Assembly: GCA_031763025.1 (NCBI GenBank)
Contig: JASSKH010000038.1
Coordinates: 2,645,001 to 2,709,000, forward strand
Direction of reading: 5' to 3'
DNA from: Macrocystis pyrifera
Taxonomy: Eukaryota; Sar; Phaeophyceae; Laminariales; Laminariaceae
Length of the DNA stretch: 64,000 nt
The position numbers and the translations under genes are program-made. This document shows positions 32,900 through 45,299 of this stretch, in pieces; the stretch's first letter is position 1; each line of letters begins with the position of its first letter. The notes under the pieces are model-generated. The model searched no databases and had not been told where the DNA came from. It saw only the letters and a program-made list of their open reading frames with translations.

Positions 32900-35800
32900 C
32901 GTTGTGAGAGGTTGTCCTGGATCTGCAAATGTATGCAAACCTACTGTTGTAGGAAACATGTACTATTGTAGATCGTGGAGGTTATGCCGGTCCCACCGCG
33001 CAACACGACGAGCAAGAGTAAATCATACAAGGTCGGGAATATAGATCTGCCTTTTAGTCGAAAAGATCTACAGCTGTAGATCATCAAGTGGGAATCGATG
33101 ATCTGTGCGACATATGGCTCGAGACCGATCGTTCAGACAATTCCAAGAGGTGATAAGACAGTAGTGAAATCCATTGTCCGCACAATTGACTGGATAATTC
33201 CCAAAATCATTTGTCCGGACAATTCCAATCAATTGACAGCCTCCAAAATCAATTGCAGACACAATACAAGATTATTGAGATAGGGATTGTCCAGGGTGAG
33301 AGCATATAACAGTACAGAAGCAGCGGTGTCGGAAAGTGGAAGGGGATGGAAGGGAGAGTGTCAAAACGTCGTGACAAAATGTGATGATATTGTCTTGTAC
33401 CAGGTATACTCCTGTATGTACAATACAAGGTGCGGGTGAAATACAAACCAAAGAAAAAACAACCCACCGAATACATCGTTCTTGTCGCGTCGTCCCTGCT
33501 CAGGCATCCTCCCTCCTACCAGCAACGCCTCGAGGATGCAACGTCTGCCTCGGAGGTTGTACTTCTTCCACAGGAGACACTCTCTTCTATCACTTTCACT
33601 ATTGTCCCACAACATTCCGACAAACGAAGGGTTTGCATAGGAACGGATCACGATTACGGGGGGGTAGGGGTGTTTCTTTCGTTTTTGACACCGCCCCGAA
33701 TCGCGGTGTCACGTTGCGCCATCTTCCAGGCTGCTCCACCTGTCCAGAAACGGGTTAACAGGGAAGCCCAGCCGCTCTCAAGCTCGCAGAGTAACCCATT
33801 AGCTCTACGAGGTGAGTTAAGACATGCATCCGCTACCATGACCATCGATTGTTTGAGGCTTTGTATACGTTTCTCAGGAGTCCGTCTGCCGGACAGAAAG
33901 AAGGGCGTGGTTCGGGAATGCCGCTACGCAATGCTTCATCGCGATTTTGCGGTGGCGGAGGATCGTGGGTCTCTTGACAACGAGTATAGGGGAGGCGCTT
34001 AATTCGCAACCAGCGGGCCGCCGAGGCGCTGTATAGAGACTTCCGATGGTGGGGGGCTCGTTGGTAAAGAGTCGGAGACCGGAGACACAAAGACAAAGAC
34101 AAATTACAGGAAACACGCCGCGATTCCGTGGGCTGCATTGCGCCTCCGTCCGGCGTTGCTCTCAAACAATACATCGCCGAATAGAGGTGCTGCTGAGACG
34201 CCCGGGCACAGCAGCAGTCTCGTAGCTGCTTTCCGAATGCGTCGTCGCGAAATACGTATTTGATCGCCGTTTGCTCATACTCCTACCGGAGGAGTTAACA
34301 GCTCTTGCCGCCATGCCGTGCAGGCCTGCAGGTGACTGGTGAGGTCAGGACTTACCTCTTCGTAGACTCCACAAGCAAATATATTTCTTAACGTTATTTT
34401 AGTATCGAATTATTTTACCTCGAAGGAATAGTGTGACCCCCACATCTCTCATCTGCACCAACCCGTGGGAGTGAGACCGGACGATGATATGAGTCTCTCA
34501 TTGCGTCGTCTCACGGCGCTGCCTCAGCGAAGAGAGACTGCGAGTACCAGCACCACTGCTCGTACAGCAGTCAGTACCTCTTGGCCGCCAGTGATGCTAC
34601 GCGCTTTCAATGTTTCGCCGGCCTCTCTCTGACCCGCGCCCCGCGTCCTCTTCGTACCGTAATTTTATTTTTGGCTTGGAAATGCGCTTGCACCTCTTGG
34701 CCGCGACCGAGTCGTCCGATGGGGCGCCAACATTTATGTCAGATACCCTTGACTCATGAGTGGTATAATAAATGTTACGAAAAGTTCAGGCATGGTAGAA
34801 TCGAAGGACGACGTTCACTACGCTTTGGCGGGGCTCTCTTGATCCAGTTTGTGGCTGGCACGAGTTTGCTCCCAAATTAGGGCGTTGGTGTCCGTCTGCT
34901 CTCTGCCATGTCTGCGTGTCTGCTGTCTACCTCTTCAGACAGTTTTCTGCTTTTCGGTATCTTTTCGTTTCACCCTGGAAAAATGAAAAAAGTGAAAAGT
35001 TGAAAGTTCTCCGTCGATCTCCCGTTTTTTTCTTCATTATTATTATTAATAATCATCAAGTGATGTACTTTATTTACTATGGGGAAGACTACTACCTGGT
35101 ATTAATATAATATCAGTACCACTCCGTACTTCTGTCATCAGGTAATCTGAAAGGGCAGGAACGGAGCGTCCGATGTCCATTGACTATGGCTCTGCTGCTG
35201 CTGCTGCTGCTGCTGCTGCTATACCTTTGTACCCCGCAACCCCGTGTGTATACCCTTTTTTATATCATGATATTATACCATGTTGTCCTGCTGCCTGGTC
35301 CCTCAGCTATCCCTCTCCACCTCGTTCCTTCCCCCTCCTCTTCCTACTCCCCCGTCTTCCCGCCAGCAAACACTAATCGAGGCACGTGAGAGGACTTTTC
35401 GACTCTCGTCATAGTTGGACGTGAAAGAAAAAAACGCGACTTGTCGTATTCCTGTCACCCAAAGTTGCCGCCTTGTGCCACTTCTGCGGCCATCGCCGCG
35501 AAGGTGCTGTGTGCTGTGTGCACGACTCGACTCGTAGTCGGCCACGGAAAAGGAGAGACGGAAAACGAGGGAGACTATATTTGTTTGCTGACGAAACCCT
35601 CGCACTTGCGGCAGCTTTCTTCATCGGCAGACAGACTGCAGACTGCTGCCGAGAATTTCGCCGCGACGGTACATTGTACTGTCACGAGTGGGAGGGTTTC
35701 TGTATCGCTTGGAACTGCAGAGAGCTAACTGCAGACAGCAGACAGAGGGATTAGCAGGGAGAGGTGCTGGAGACTTGCTTGCTTTGTGGAAGCGTATGGC

Positions 35801-36084
35801 GTCAACCGACCGGAGGCTGGAAGAAGAGATTTCCTTCGTAACTGCTAGAATTGAGGTGGGCACGATCATGTTTGTAAATTTGTATAATATTTATACTAAC
35901 TGCTGTAGTACCTCTTGGGTAACTGCTTGGTTCGCTGTTTTTTCTGCCTGGTATTACACGGGAGGCCACCGATAGTCTCAAGCAGATGTCCCCAGGTCGG
36001 GGACACATGTCCACAAGCGACCCTGGTTGACTGGTTATATAATACCTGGTACCAGCGATTACTTCTGCTGTAGTAGATATCATA
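32900..36084. other. No gene confirmed; scattered open frames
   Basis: Contains the repeat at 33300-33440 and a (GCT)n run at 35191-35220. A plus-strand frame of 190 codons at 33430-34002 has no recognised domain. A short plus-strand stretch at about 35766-35853 reads GDLLALWKRMASTDRRLEEE before a GTGGGC donor. It looks exon-like but has no partner, so I leave it unassigned. Confidence 0.3.
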
Positions 36085-36171
36085 TATACCACTCTGTCCG
36101 GAAATGTAAGAACCGTTTGATTGTTACATGAATTCCGACATGACGCTTAAATTTCCGGAGAGAGTGGTATA
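36085..36171. mobile_element. MITE, TATACCACTC family
   Basis: 87 bp. Left end TATACCACTCTGTCCGGAAA and right end TTTCCGGAGAGAGTGGTATA are inverted over about 20 bp. Same length as the 6980 copy. Confidence 0.8.
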
Positions 36172-37010
36172 TTTCTCTGTTTTCCTCTTCCATTCAATTC
36201 TTGTCGACTTGTGCATTGCTGTGAGTTCGTACCCAGTACGTTTGGCTTGTGATGTTTTTTTTTGTGTCGTAGTTTATGACGACAAACGTGGTATCTCTGA
36301 ATGAGTAAAATATTCAGCACGGGCGCTGGGTGTGCTGGACTCTGTAGGTAGAATGAGCACACACAAATTATGTATATATTGTTTTCAATATAGTACCTGG
36401 TATTATTTTATACCAGGTACCAGGTATAGGTGTCGCTAGGAACTCGCGCAGCAGGATATGTGTAACTTACGTTATCTTGTTTGCCTTGGTGGACGGTACT
36501 CGTAGACGGTGGGAGTAGTTGGTGTATGAAAAATCAACTGTTTAATCAAGTACAATAAGGTGCGATCGGACGGATGGAAACCCAAGGGACTGCTGCATTT
36601 TGATTTTAGAACGAGTCCCTTCAGAAAACAGTGCGTGCAATTAACTCACGTATTAAACGGCAGTATCGCTACATACGATCTATGCCAGGTACTAGGTATA
36701 TACGAGTTGACTATATTCGTATACAAGTCTCGTCTCGTACTGGTAAATAATTGACTGCTGTACCGGTACGTATATAAACTCATTTCGACGCATGCTTTAT
36801 TAATAGTGTGATACTGCTGTACCTGGTACCCTATTATTAATACACAGCAAAGACACGAGCACCAACAGCAGCGCAGATGTGAACAGGCGTGGCCCCAATA
36901 CTCTATTAATAATTTGAATTTGCATTTTTTCAATCGTATTCGTCTGATACAAATTTAGTTGTTGACGTGTAAGCACTTTCTTCGTAGAACATAACGCTTC
37001 GCACAACATT

Positions 37011-37821
37011 AGGGCCCGTCTTGACGAGAAACCTTTCTCATGATAATCAAATAGGAAAAAATGAATTTGATTTGATATGAATAGAATTTCATGAAAAATA
37101 TGCCTTTGGGTCCTATCGAGGAATAGCGGATTTGAAAAAAAATCTCATAGCGCTCAAGGATCAACGAACACCCGAGGGCAACCAACGAGGCGGGCGACGA
37201 CCTGCGTCCTCCCCGGGGCGCCGCGTTCAGCGGCCGATTGTTGCTGCCGGCACCGCCGAAGAGGCTATCGCTCTTGGGACGTCTTGAGTGGCTGGCCCAG
37301 CCCCGAAGCCCTACGCAGGCAGCAGCGACGGGGATACAGCGATCGAGCTTCTGAGCGAAGTCGTGACCTGGTCGGTGCGTGTGTGGTTCGCGAGGCAAAA
37401 GAGGGACGAAAAACTGGGTTTGCGACAGCCTTGTACTTTTTTGAGCCGCCGCGGATGGTCTACTCTGTGCTTGGGACCGTCGGACCTCGCGCTGCGGCTG
37501 CTCCGGTGGCCCTGTCTCTCGGGAATGGTGCATCTCACCTGTGCAGCAGTCGACGACACGGCTCAAGTTTTCGTGGCTTGCTTCGCTTTCAGGGACATGC
37601 CACGTCGAGTTGGACATACTCCCCTAATTGAGAACAAGCAGAGCAAAAGAAGTTCCCAAAGACTTGTTGTCGAACTCGTTTTTTTTTCGTTTTATTCGAA
37701 TCGAACGGTAAAATGCCTGCGTGGTGATTCACTTTCCGACCAATCAGATGCAAATCAAATCAAACGAAAAAAATATTGTTGGGTTATCATGAAAAAAAAG
37801 TTTCTCGTTAAGATGGGCCCT
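37011..37821. mobile_element. TIR DNA transposon, 811 bp, GC-rich interior
   Basis: The left end AGGGCCCGTCTTGACGAGAA continues ACCTTTCTCATGATAA. The right end, read in reverse complement, is AGGGCCCATCTTAACGAGAA and continues ACTTTTTTTTCATGATAA, giving TIRs of at least 36 bp. AT-rich subterminal DNA (TTGATTTGAT on both sides) encloses a GC-rich core at about 37180-37620 with overlapping open frames of about 200 codons on both strands. No transposase motif is visible. A CAACATT directly precedes the left end and recurs 8 bp after the right end, so the target duplication is unclear. Confidence 0.75.
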
Positions 37822-38015
37822 TTCACATGCAACATTATATATTACACCCTCAAGGTCTCGGGGTACTCGTACAGCGTAGAGGCACAGCAGTATAACTTTT
37901 TTTGGGTATAAAACGTTTTTTTTTTAGTCGCCTTTTTCTTGAGTAAATATAAGGAGCGGTGATTTGGCACTACAGCAGTAGTAGGTACAGAGTAAGTGAC
38001 CAACCATTTATTTTC

Positions 38016-39770
38016 GGACTAAGACCTATGCCAATGGGGACGCGACGTGTCAATAAAAGTTTGAATTCCAAAGATACCCGCCAAAAAAATTTAGAACACG
38101 CTTACTATGGGCACGTTTAGAAAAAAAAAGTTCCCAACTTTTGGAAAAACCCGAAAAAAGCAAATCTGAGGCCGATGTTGGGCCAAGATCGACTTGAGAA
38201 AAACTCAGGCCGATCTTTGGTTCGAAGCGGCGAGATTCCAAATCCGCGACAGACATCGATCGACAAAACCAACGAATGCGTCATGAATTCTGAACGGAGT
38301 GGCTCCGACCCACCCTTGGGTCACCGTCTTCACACAATGGCCAGTGACGTGTGGCGGGCGCTGGCCAGGCGTACGACAAAAAACAATTAGCCGCTGGTGT
38401 GTACCAAACAGAAGACAAAATTTCTCGATCCGCCTCGAATGGCAAAAAACAGGCTTTTTTTCAGGTTTGGGAGGATACCGCAGGACGCCGCCGGGAAGCT
38501 CTCGCCCCCTGGAGCATTTATCCACTTTCTATCTTGGATGCCGTCATCTATACTCATTGGCCTTGCCCGACACCAAGCGGGTTGGCCGTGGGCTGAGTCT
38601 ATATCGAGATCGAGCATCTATCGTCGCACGAGCTGATTTTTATCAGCGTGTTGACAATTTGCAACGAGAGAGTACAAATTGCGGCGCCTGCAGCCGTTAG
38701 AAAAAAAAAAAGGAAAAATCAAACATTTTTTTCCCTTTTTTCCCACAGCGGCGGTACGAGGATATTTTCGGCTGTTTTTTTGAAGCAATTTTTTAAATAC
38801 AATTTTTGAATTTCGCGTTGCCATTGGCATAGGTCTAAGACTAATGGGAACTCGAATTTGGAAAGTTTTCGTGTAATTATACTGCTTTCAAGAAACAGCT
38901 GAAAATATTCTCGTACCTCCGCTGTGGAAGAAAGGAAAATAGCGCTTGATGTGTGGTTAGTTTTTCCACGCGGGTGCAAGCGCCGCAATTTGTTTTTTCT
39001 CGTCGTAAATTGTCAACACGCGGATAAGAATCAGCTCGTGCGACGATAGACCTTCGATCTGGACATTGGACTAACTAGCCCACGGCCAACCCGCTTGGTG
39101 TCGGGCAAAGCCAACGAGTGTAGAGGACGACCGCTAAGATTTCAGGTGGATCCATGGTCTACTGCTGTAGGGGGCAAGAGTTCGCCGGCGGCGTCCTTCG
39201 CTCTTCTTCCAAACCTGGAAAAACAGCCTATGCTTTGCCATTCGAGACGGATTGAGAATTTTTGTCATTTGTTTTTGCACACACCTGCGGCCATTTGCTT
39301 TTTTTCATCATGTTTGTGTGTGTTTTCGTCACTGTTAACCGCTCTTTCTACCCGTCAAGATCCAGCACAACCAGTGTCCGTGCCGGTCATTCAATCCTAC
39401 AGCAGTAGATAGGGATCATACACCTGGCCAGCGCCCGCCACATATCACCGGCGATTGTGTGAACACGGGACCCTAGGGTGGGTCGGAGCCCCTAACGAGC
39501 GCACCCTTCAGACTTGATACAGTGGTTTGTTTTCTCGATCGATGTCCATTGAGACTTCGGAATCTCGCCGCTTCGAACTAAACTTCCGCCCGAGTTTGTT
39601 TTTAGCCGATATTTTGGCCCATCATCTGCCCCATTTATTTATTTTTGACGGTTTTCCGAAAGTTTGGAACTTTTCGTTTTGAAGAATCGTGTGCATAGCA
39701 AAGGTGTACTGAAAAAACCCGGCGAGTATCTTCGAAATTCAAAGCTTTTATGGAACCATTATCATATATA
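38016..39770. mobile_element. Foldback element (large inverted repeat)
   Basis: The left arm, about 38016-38790, is repeated in reverse complement at about 38880-39760. Paired landmarks include GACTAAGACCTATGCCAATG (38023) with CATTGGCATAGGTCTAAGAC at the centre (38823), CGAGGATATTTTCGGCTGTT against AACAGCTGAAAATATTCTCG, GTCGCACGAGCTGATTT against AATCAGCTCGTGCGAC, and CGATCGACAAAAC against its inverse near 39535. The arms are family B (single copy at 28040-28700). The arms differ by small indels, so it is not a simple assembly artefact. No transposase. Confidence 0.7.
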
Positions 39771-40690
39771 TACGTATAGGTCTCATAGTCGTTTCCTTGA
39801 AGTGCCGACTCTCCGACTTATTCAGTTTCAAGACATGTAGGAAGGCTTGATGAATGCGGGATACTTTTCTTTTTTGGGGGCGGGCCCCTTTCGGCAGGTG
39901 ATGTACCTCCGCGGTCTATGGTGCCGAGCACGATGATTTTGATGTTGAGTCTAATTCCGGGGTTGCTACTTTTTTTTTATGCATCCGACGATTTTTGACC
40001 GTTCGACGATTCGCGACCGTTTGCGGTTCGCGCTTCGCGCTCACGGCCTCCGGCGGCTCCTTATATGCCTGCACTTTTGTGGGTGGGAGCAGGGTGCCTC
40101 CTGGGATTTACATCCGGGTGGGATCAGGAGAGCCAAGCATGGGCCTTTTTTGTTTTCCCGCTTTTTATTGAGAATATCCCTGGAAACTTATTTATCTACA
40201 GCATGGATAACTCTACTGCTGATTTGGCTTTCTTTACTCGCCTGCATTCAGTTGGCATAGCCGACTGGCTGGCCATCAGCTCGCTTCGCCAGCCGACTCG
40301 CCGACTAAATTCAGCTATTAATAGCTGGCTAACTGCACCTACCGATTATTAGTAAGTACGTACGTATATAGTGGTGAATTTCTGCCGACTCCCAGCTCTG
40401 TAATTGGTGAAATTGCGGTCCTGCTGTTGTGCTTGTATGGTACCGTAATGTTGGTGAACGCCCCCCGGGGCGTTGCTATTGTGCAAGCGTGAAAAGGCGA
40501 CCCGGGGTGTTTACCTGTATGGCCGGGGCATTTTCCTCATTGTTGTCAAATACTTTGCTCCGAATTATGCTCGTTTTCGCTGAAAATAGCGCCCCGGGGC
40601 GTCTACCAGCGTTATGAATGATATTTTATGTACGTACCACGTCATATTATGCGTTGTATGATCTAATACCGGGTGAAATCGTAAATTAGA
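39770..40690. other. No gene seen
   Basis: Spacer with GCTGGC and CCGACT repeats near 40250-40310 and two CCCGGGGCG blocks (40461, 40594). No supported feature. Confidence 0.3.
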
Positions 40691-41028
40691 AGCTATAATA
40701 GTCGACGACGGAAGAAAGGGCTGTTTGAGTCTTCTCTCGATAAAAGTGTCGATGAAGGCACGAACCGACGTGGACAGGAGGGAGGAGAGCCTGTCATGTG
40801 GCTCCGGACCTGAGTTACGATTATTAATATTAATAATTGATAGTCGTACTTCTGATATATACTCGTAGGAGAGAAAAGTAGGGCGAAAATAGTAAATAGG
40901 ATGAGAAACAAAACGAAAAATCATCCCTTTTACTTTCCAGCCTAACCTGTCGTAACTCGTAGGAGGTTTTACCCTCGGCGATCTTCTGGACAAGCCGTGG
41001 CCAAAGGTGTCGCCCCTTCTCCCCCCCG
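40690..41028. mobile_element. SINE fragments: family G body and family F tail
   Basis: 40695-40815 matches the family G body (GACGGAAGAAAGGGCTG, GAAGGCACGAACCG, GGAGGAGAGCC, CCTGAGTTACGA). 40920-41028 matches the plus-strand form of inverted SINE F copy 1 (TTTTACTTTCCAGCC, CTCGTAGGAGGTTTTACCCT, GATCTTCTGGACAAGCCGTG, GGTGTCG, CCTTCTCCCCCC) and lacks the tRNA head. Confidence 0.65.
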
Positions 41029-41659
41029 TCGTACTATTACTTTCAATAATATTAATAGTATACGAAGTTCACCACCAGGTACGTATATACGTACATACGA
41101 GCAACGTGTTCGGGATGTCCTTCCACCTCCCACTTCATGGTCCCGTCGACACAGGGACTAACCACGTACAGCAGCAGCCGTCTCATGATCAACATTATAA
41201 TATGGACACGCCCTCTTTTCTTTCTTCACACGCCTCTTGCGAGTTTCCCTCTGCGTCATCTTCCCATAAAAATAGACCGGCGTGTACCAGGACTCGACCG
41301 CTACATACCAGTATGCATTACAATGATGCCTCTGACAAGCAGATTATTGCCTGGACCATTTGTCAAGTCTGTGAGTATCGGGTATCACAGACATTCGCTC
41401 GAAACCGTTCTTTCTTCATGCACCCATCGACATCCAGCACCATCGACATCCAGCACCTCCAGAGTCCGTTCTGATCAGTATACGTGAGACTACTCCTTAT
41501 CTATACCAGGTACATGTATGGCCCATGGCCCTGAAGTACATGTCAAAGTCATTCATGTACATCATACATAGTACCCTTGTAGCCCATACCGGTAGGACCT
41601 GATTGTTCATCCAGGAATATACATACGTTTCCAGCATTTGATCTAATGGCTACGATGTA

Positions 41660-41912
41660 TAAGTAGTGGTACTCTCGAATGCTGCTTCAGTTGGTTTCGT
41701 GAGTACAAGTCCCACCGTGGTGGACGAAGAATATTTTCGAAAACAAAAAAGGAATGGACTGCTGAGAGTGCGTAGCGTGGGTAGGCCCAATTCGACGCGC
41801 GTCGACGAGGGAAGAAAGAGCTGAAGTCTCCAAAACGAAGGCACGAACCGTAGCGAGGACGGGGGAGGAGAGCCGTCTGTGTGACCCCGCACCTGAATTA
41901 CGACTAAAATGG
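41660..41912 (+). mobile_element. SINE family G copy
   Basis: tRNA-like B box GAGTACAAGTCCCACCG (41701-41717), then GGAAGAAAGAGCTGAAGTCT, GAAGGCACGAACCGTAGCGA, GGGGGAGGAGAGCCG and CACCTGAATTACGAC. Confidence 0.6.
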
Positions 41913-44900
41913 GAAGCAGAGATATAATGACGGGTGATAATTTAATACACCCCCTTTGTCGAACATGCCGTGAGGGGGGCACACAAAGGAAAATGGTGGC
42001 TTTGCAGTTTGGAAAGACCTCGACGAGATCATCGCTCGGCGTTGGGAGCTTGACCGTTGTCGAGAAAATCAACTTCGAAACGTTCGGGGGGGTGTGTCAT
42101 CATCCGTGTTATGCGGCAAGTCAAGCTCTGTGGTCGCAAACTACGAAAACGGACGAAAATATACCGCAAACGAGGACACTACACCGCGAACGAGCAAATT
42201 GGACATTGAAATGCCATGCCAACGTTTTGGAGAGTGGAGACGATCATTACATATCAAGCGAGCAAACCAGGCAAATTGCAGGACCGAAAGAGAACGACAG
42301 AAATAAAACAGAAAGACGAAACGAAAAGAAAATAAAACGAACGAGAAACGATTCTCTCGTAGGCCTATAAATATTACCCGGTTGTACGATACCAGGTATG
42401 TATTTGCGTATTTCGTACATGGAAGAATCGGCTCGGGCAGTGGTTGGCTTGCTCGAAGGGTAGAAAGAACAGCAACGTAATTTGAAGAAGACACAATCTA
42501 TTCGTAGACCTGGTGTTTCTGTATTCCTCGATTTGTTGACCGAGCGAACGTTGCCGAAAAGCACGTATAACTAGGGTGGAAGATGGAAGACGGATATGTA
42601 GACCTGAAGAATGTACCCTAGATTTTGCTACTTTCGTTGTACCTGCTGGTAACTTGTACCAAGGATGTATATACTCGTACTCGTATTAGTATGAATATAG
42701 GTTATGTAGACTTAGTAGTCAGGTAGTCAGCCCTGATGAAATCGCTCCTCGCTAGCTACGACAGCACATCATCATGATCATATCTTTCATTCGAGTACGT
42801 ACTATTGATAGTTGAACAGATAATGATGAACGATGAGGTTTTCGTAGCAGTCGGATACTGCTACGATATAGTCTGATGTTTCAATTTTAAACAACTATAG
42901 TAGTATCTACGTATCTACTACTGCTGCTGTAGTATCGGTACCTGGAGTTGAGAATAGATCGGGGAGCCATCAGCTGTCCATACGAACCAGTCCTTTCGTG
43001 CTACTTACGCTTTGAGTGTGGTAATTAACTTATTCGCGCCTTATAATATGTATGTAGCACTCTGTACTTCTTATCGTTGTACGAGTATGGCAGCAGTATC
43101 AAGGGCGGGGGGTTGGGTAAGGGGCTTTGCATATTAATAGTAGAGGCATGCCTTTTTTTTTGTTTTGGTTCGTGAACCTCCCTGCAATATTGTTGCGATT
43201 CTCGTAGTGCTGCCAAAAAATGTGGCTACGGATAAACAGATACCTGGTACTGGTATATCAATACGACCAAGTACGAAGCAAGAAAAAACAGCTCTTAATA
43301 CTACGGTACTGCTGTATACCCGGTACCAATACATAATATACAGGTACGAGCACACGAGTACGTGACTACAACATGTGGTTATTGGGGAGTTTTGAGTTTG
43401 GGGTAATTTATTAGGTACATCAGGTACACAGGAAGCTGAGAAAGTCGACGCGTTCGTCAAGTGACACACCATCGAACCGTCCGATGTGTTGAATCAGGAC
43501 AACAGCCAGCTTTTACCCGAAGATCAGCTTTCGAGGAGTTGCGTGCTGGGATGGCACCGCCGCGAAGAAGGGTTTCCGTGTGTCGAGATGAGGGGAAATT
43601 TGAACAGCAAGAGCTCACTCACGCTCAAGCTTCCAACTGCGAGATCCGCTTGTAGAACCACAACACGGCGCCGATTTCAGCGCCATGCCCCACACAGCAC
43701 ACACTATACGAGCGTGGGCGGTGTTGCGGAGATGATCAGGGTCGATTCCATGGTGTGGAGGCCGCCGTGAGATCGACTCATTGTGGCATTCTCCGAACTT
43801 ACGTGTACATTTTGGCTTCTACGAAACGCCACTCAACAAACGATAGCTCCTGCGGTATACATGAGCCCACGAGATGAGATACTTCGGTTGAACCTCACTT
43901 GTTTAACACGCCGACTTATCTAAATACCCTCTCTATTCTGGAATCTGAAGTTGGCCAATTGCTGGCACGTCCAACTCGATTCTAGGTGATGGCCATTTTT
44001 TTCAAACAAGACCACCAAAGCTACATTATGTACCAAAGAGGACGCTGGTTATCGTAATTTCCATTGCTGCCATGGCGCCGTAGGGCAAGATTTCGAGATA
44101 TCTCCTTTTCGGCTCAAATATCAAGTGTGTCATCAGGTTGAAACCGGTGCGATTTTAAGCTGAAATTTATTAATAGCAAGCATTCTGATTAAACAGACAT
44201 CTCATTGGTCCTGGCCTCCGGCGGCATGAACAACTATTTTGCAGTCGAAACATGAAATGAAAAAACGGGGATGGGGAAAGAGTGATTACCCCTCCCCCTA
44301 AGAAACGGCATCGATCATTTTAGGAAAAGGAAAAAATTGACGACAAAGAAACGATTACAACATCGTCCACTACTTGGGTGTTGTTCGGGGGATGACACAT
44401 TTTTGTATCCAAAGTACTATTCGAGGACTCGTAATTCATGTACGTGTACTCCGTGCTCCGAGCTTTTGCCGTTGACGACCGCATGGGGGGGGGGGGGGGA
44501 GTTCGGGCGGTGTACGGCTGGGCTCACCCTCAAGGAGCGATTCCTTATTGTCGCTGACCCTGCCTATCGTATAGGCTGAGTAAGTGGTAGAGAGCTGGGT
44601 CAATGGCGGTGCGTCAGACACAGCGCGCCCCTGATTCGCGGACTTGGTATTGAGCAGTACCTTCGACTTCGTCTGGATGTTGTATGTGCGGAGGCAGGTC
44701 GACACCGTCACGGAAAGCCGGTAAGTGCCGCCTGGATTGAACCAACGCCCACCCAAGGGGTATGCTGCACGCATTCGGCAGCGAGATGGGATTGGAGACC
44801 GATCGTCGACGAGCGGGGATGGGCTATAGGTTGAACCTTTCCCGCAAGAGAAAACTTAGTTGCAACCAGGTCAGGGGAGGCGCTATGATGGAGTTTTTTT

Positions 44901-45090
44901 CTTGCGTTGTACGCTTGAAAGAGAAGGGAAACCACTGGGAAGGGGCGGCGACATATCGTGCGAGGCGCGGAGCGAACTGACGGAGCTGGGGACTGCATGT
45001 CACCCGGAATAGTACCGGCACCAAGATGAGGTCGGCCTAGCGCACTAAAGTCTCTGCCCTCCCCCGGGCGGATTAGTAGGCAGCTGCTAC
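41913..45090. other. No gene confirmed
   Basis: A plus-strand frame at 41909-42370 (153 codons) has a lysine/arginine-rich end and no recognised domain. Around 43640-43700 a minus-strand stretch ending EIGAVLWFYKRISQLEA then stop looks protein-like but I could not link it by splice sites. The rest is spacer with recurring short motifs (42910-42950, 43240-43345). Confidence 0.3.
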
Positions 45091-45094
45091 TGAC

Positions 45095-45220
45095 CTTGGG
45101 TATATCAATTTCCTGTAGTCCGTTGAGGTTGGCGGCGGTTTGCGCATGCAAAATGTCGGGCAGCAACGGGTTACCGTGATCGCCTTTATCGCCGAGAGGA
45201 GTAACGGGCTCGATTGGCAT
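45095..45220 (-). CDS. Possible first exon, uncharacterised protein
   Basis: An ATG at 45220 opens MPIEPVTPLGDKGDHGNPLL, then PDILHAQTAANLNGLQEID and IPK, ending at a GTCAGTAG donor. The composition looks coding, but the frame also stays open past the donor to 44708 (170 codons), and I could not link a second exon. Function unknown. Confidence 0.3.
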
Positions 45221-45299
45221 AGATTAAGGTAGGTCCGCTCTACTTTAGTTGTCAAGGGGGGGAGGGATTGTGTTAGCGTTTCCTTCTCATTGTTTACCT

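Noticed and set aside
33430-34002. 190-codon plus-strand frame
   Set aside because: Begins inside a dispersed repeat and has no recognised motif, so I treat it as chance.
37009-37911. Overlapping 202- and 207-codon frames on opposite strands
   Set aside because: Both run into the AT-rich ends of a TIR element and neither shows a domain. GC-rich DNA readily leaves both strands open. Described as transposon interior instead.
41909-42370. 153-codon plus-strand frame
   Set aside because: Starts at the end of a SINE, has no domain and ends in Lys/Arg/Asn-rich low-complexity sequence.
44708-45220. 170-codon minus-strand frame taken as a single-exon gene
   Set aside because: Only the first 42 codons look coding; the rest changes composition after a donor-like GTCAGT. 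Listed only as a possible exon.
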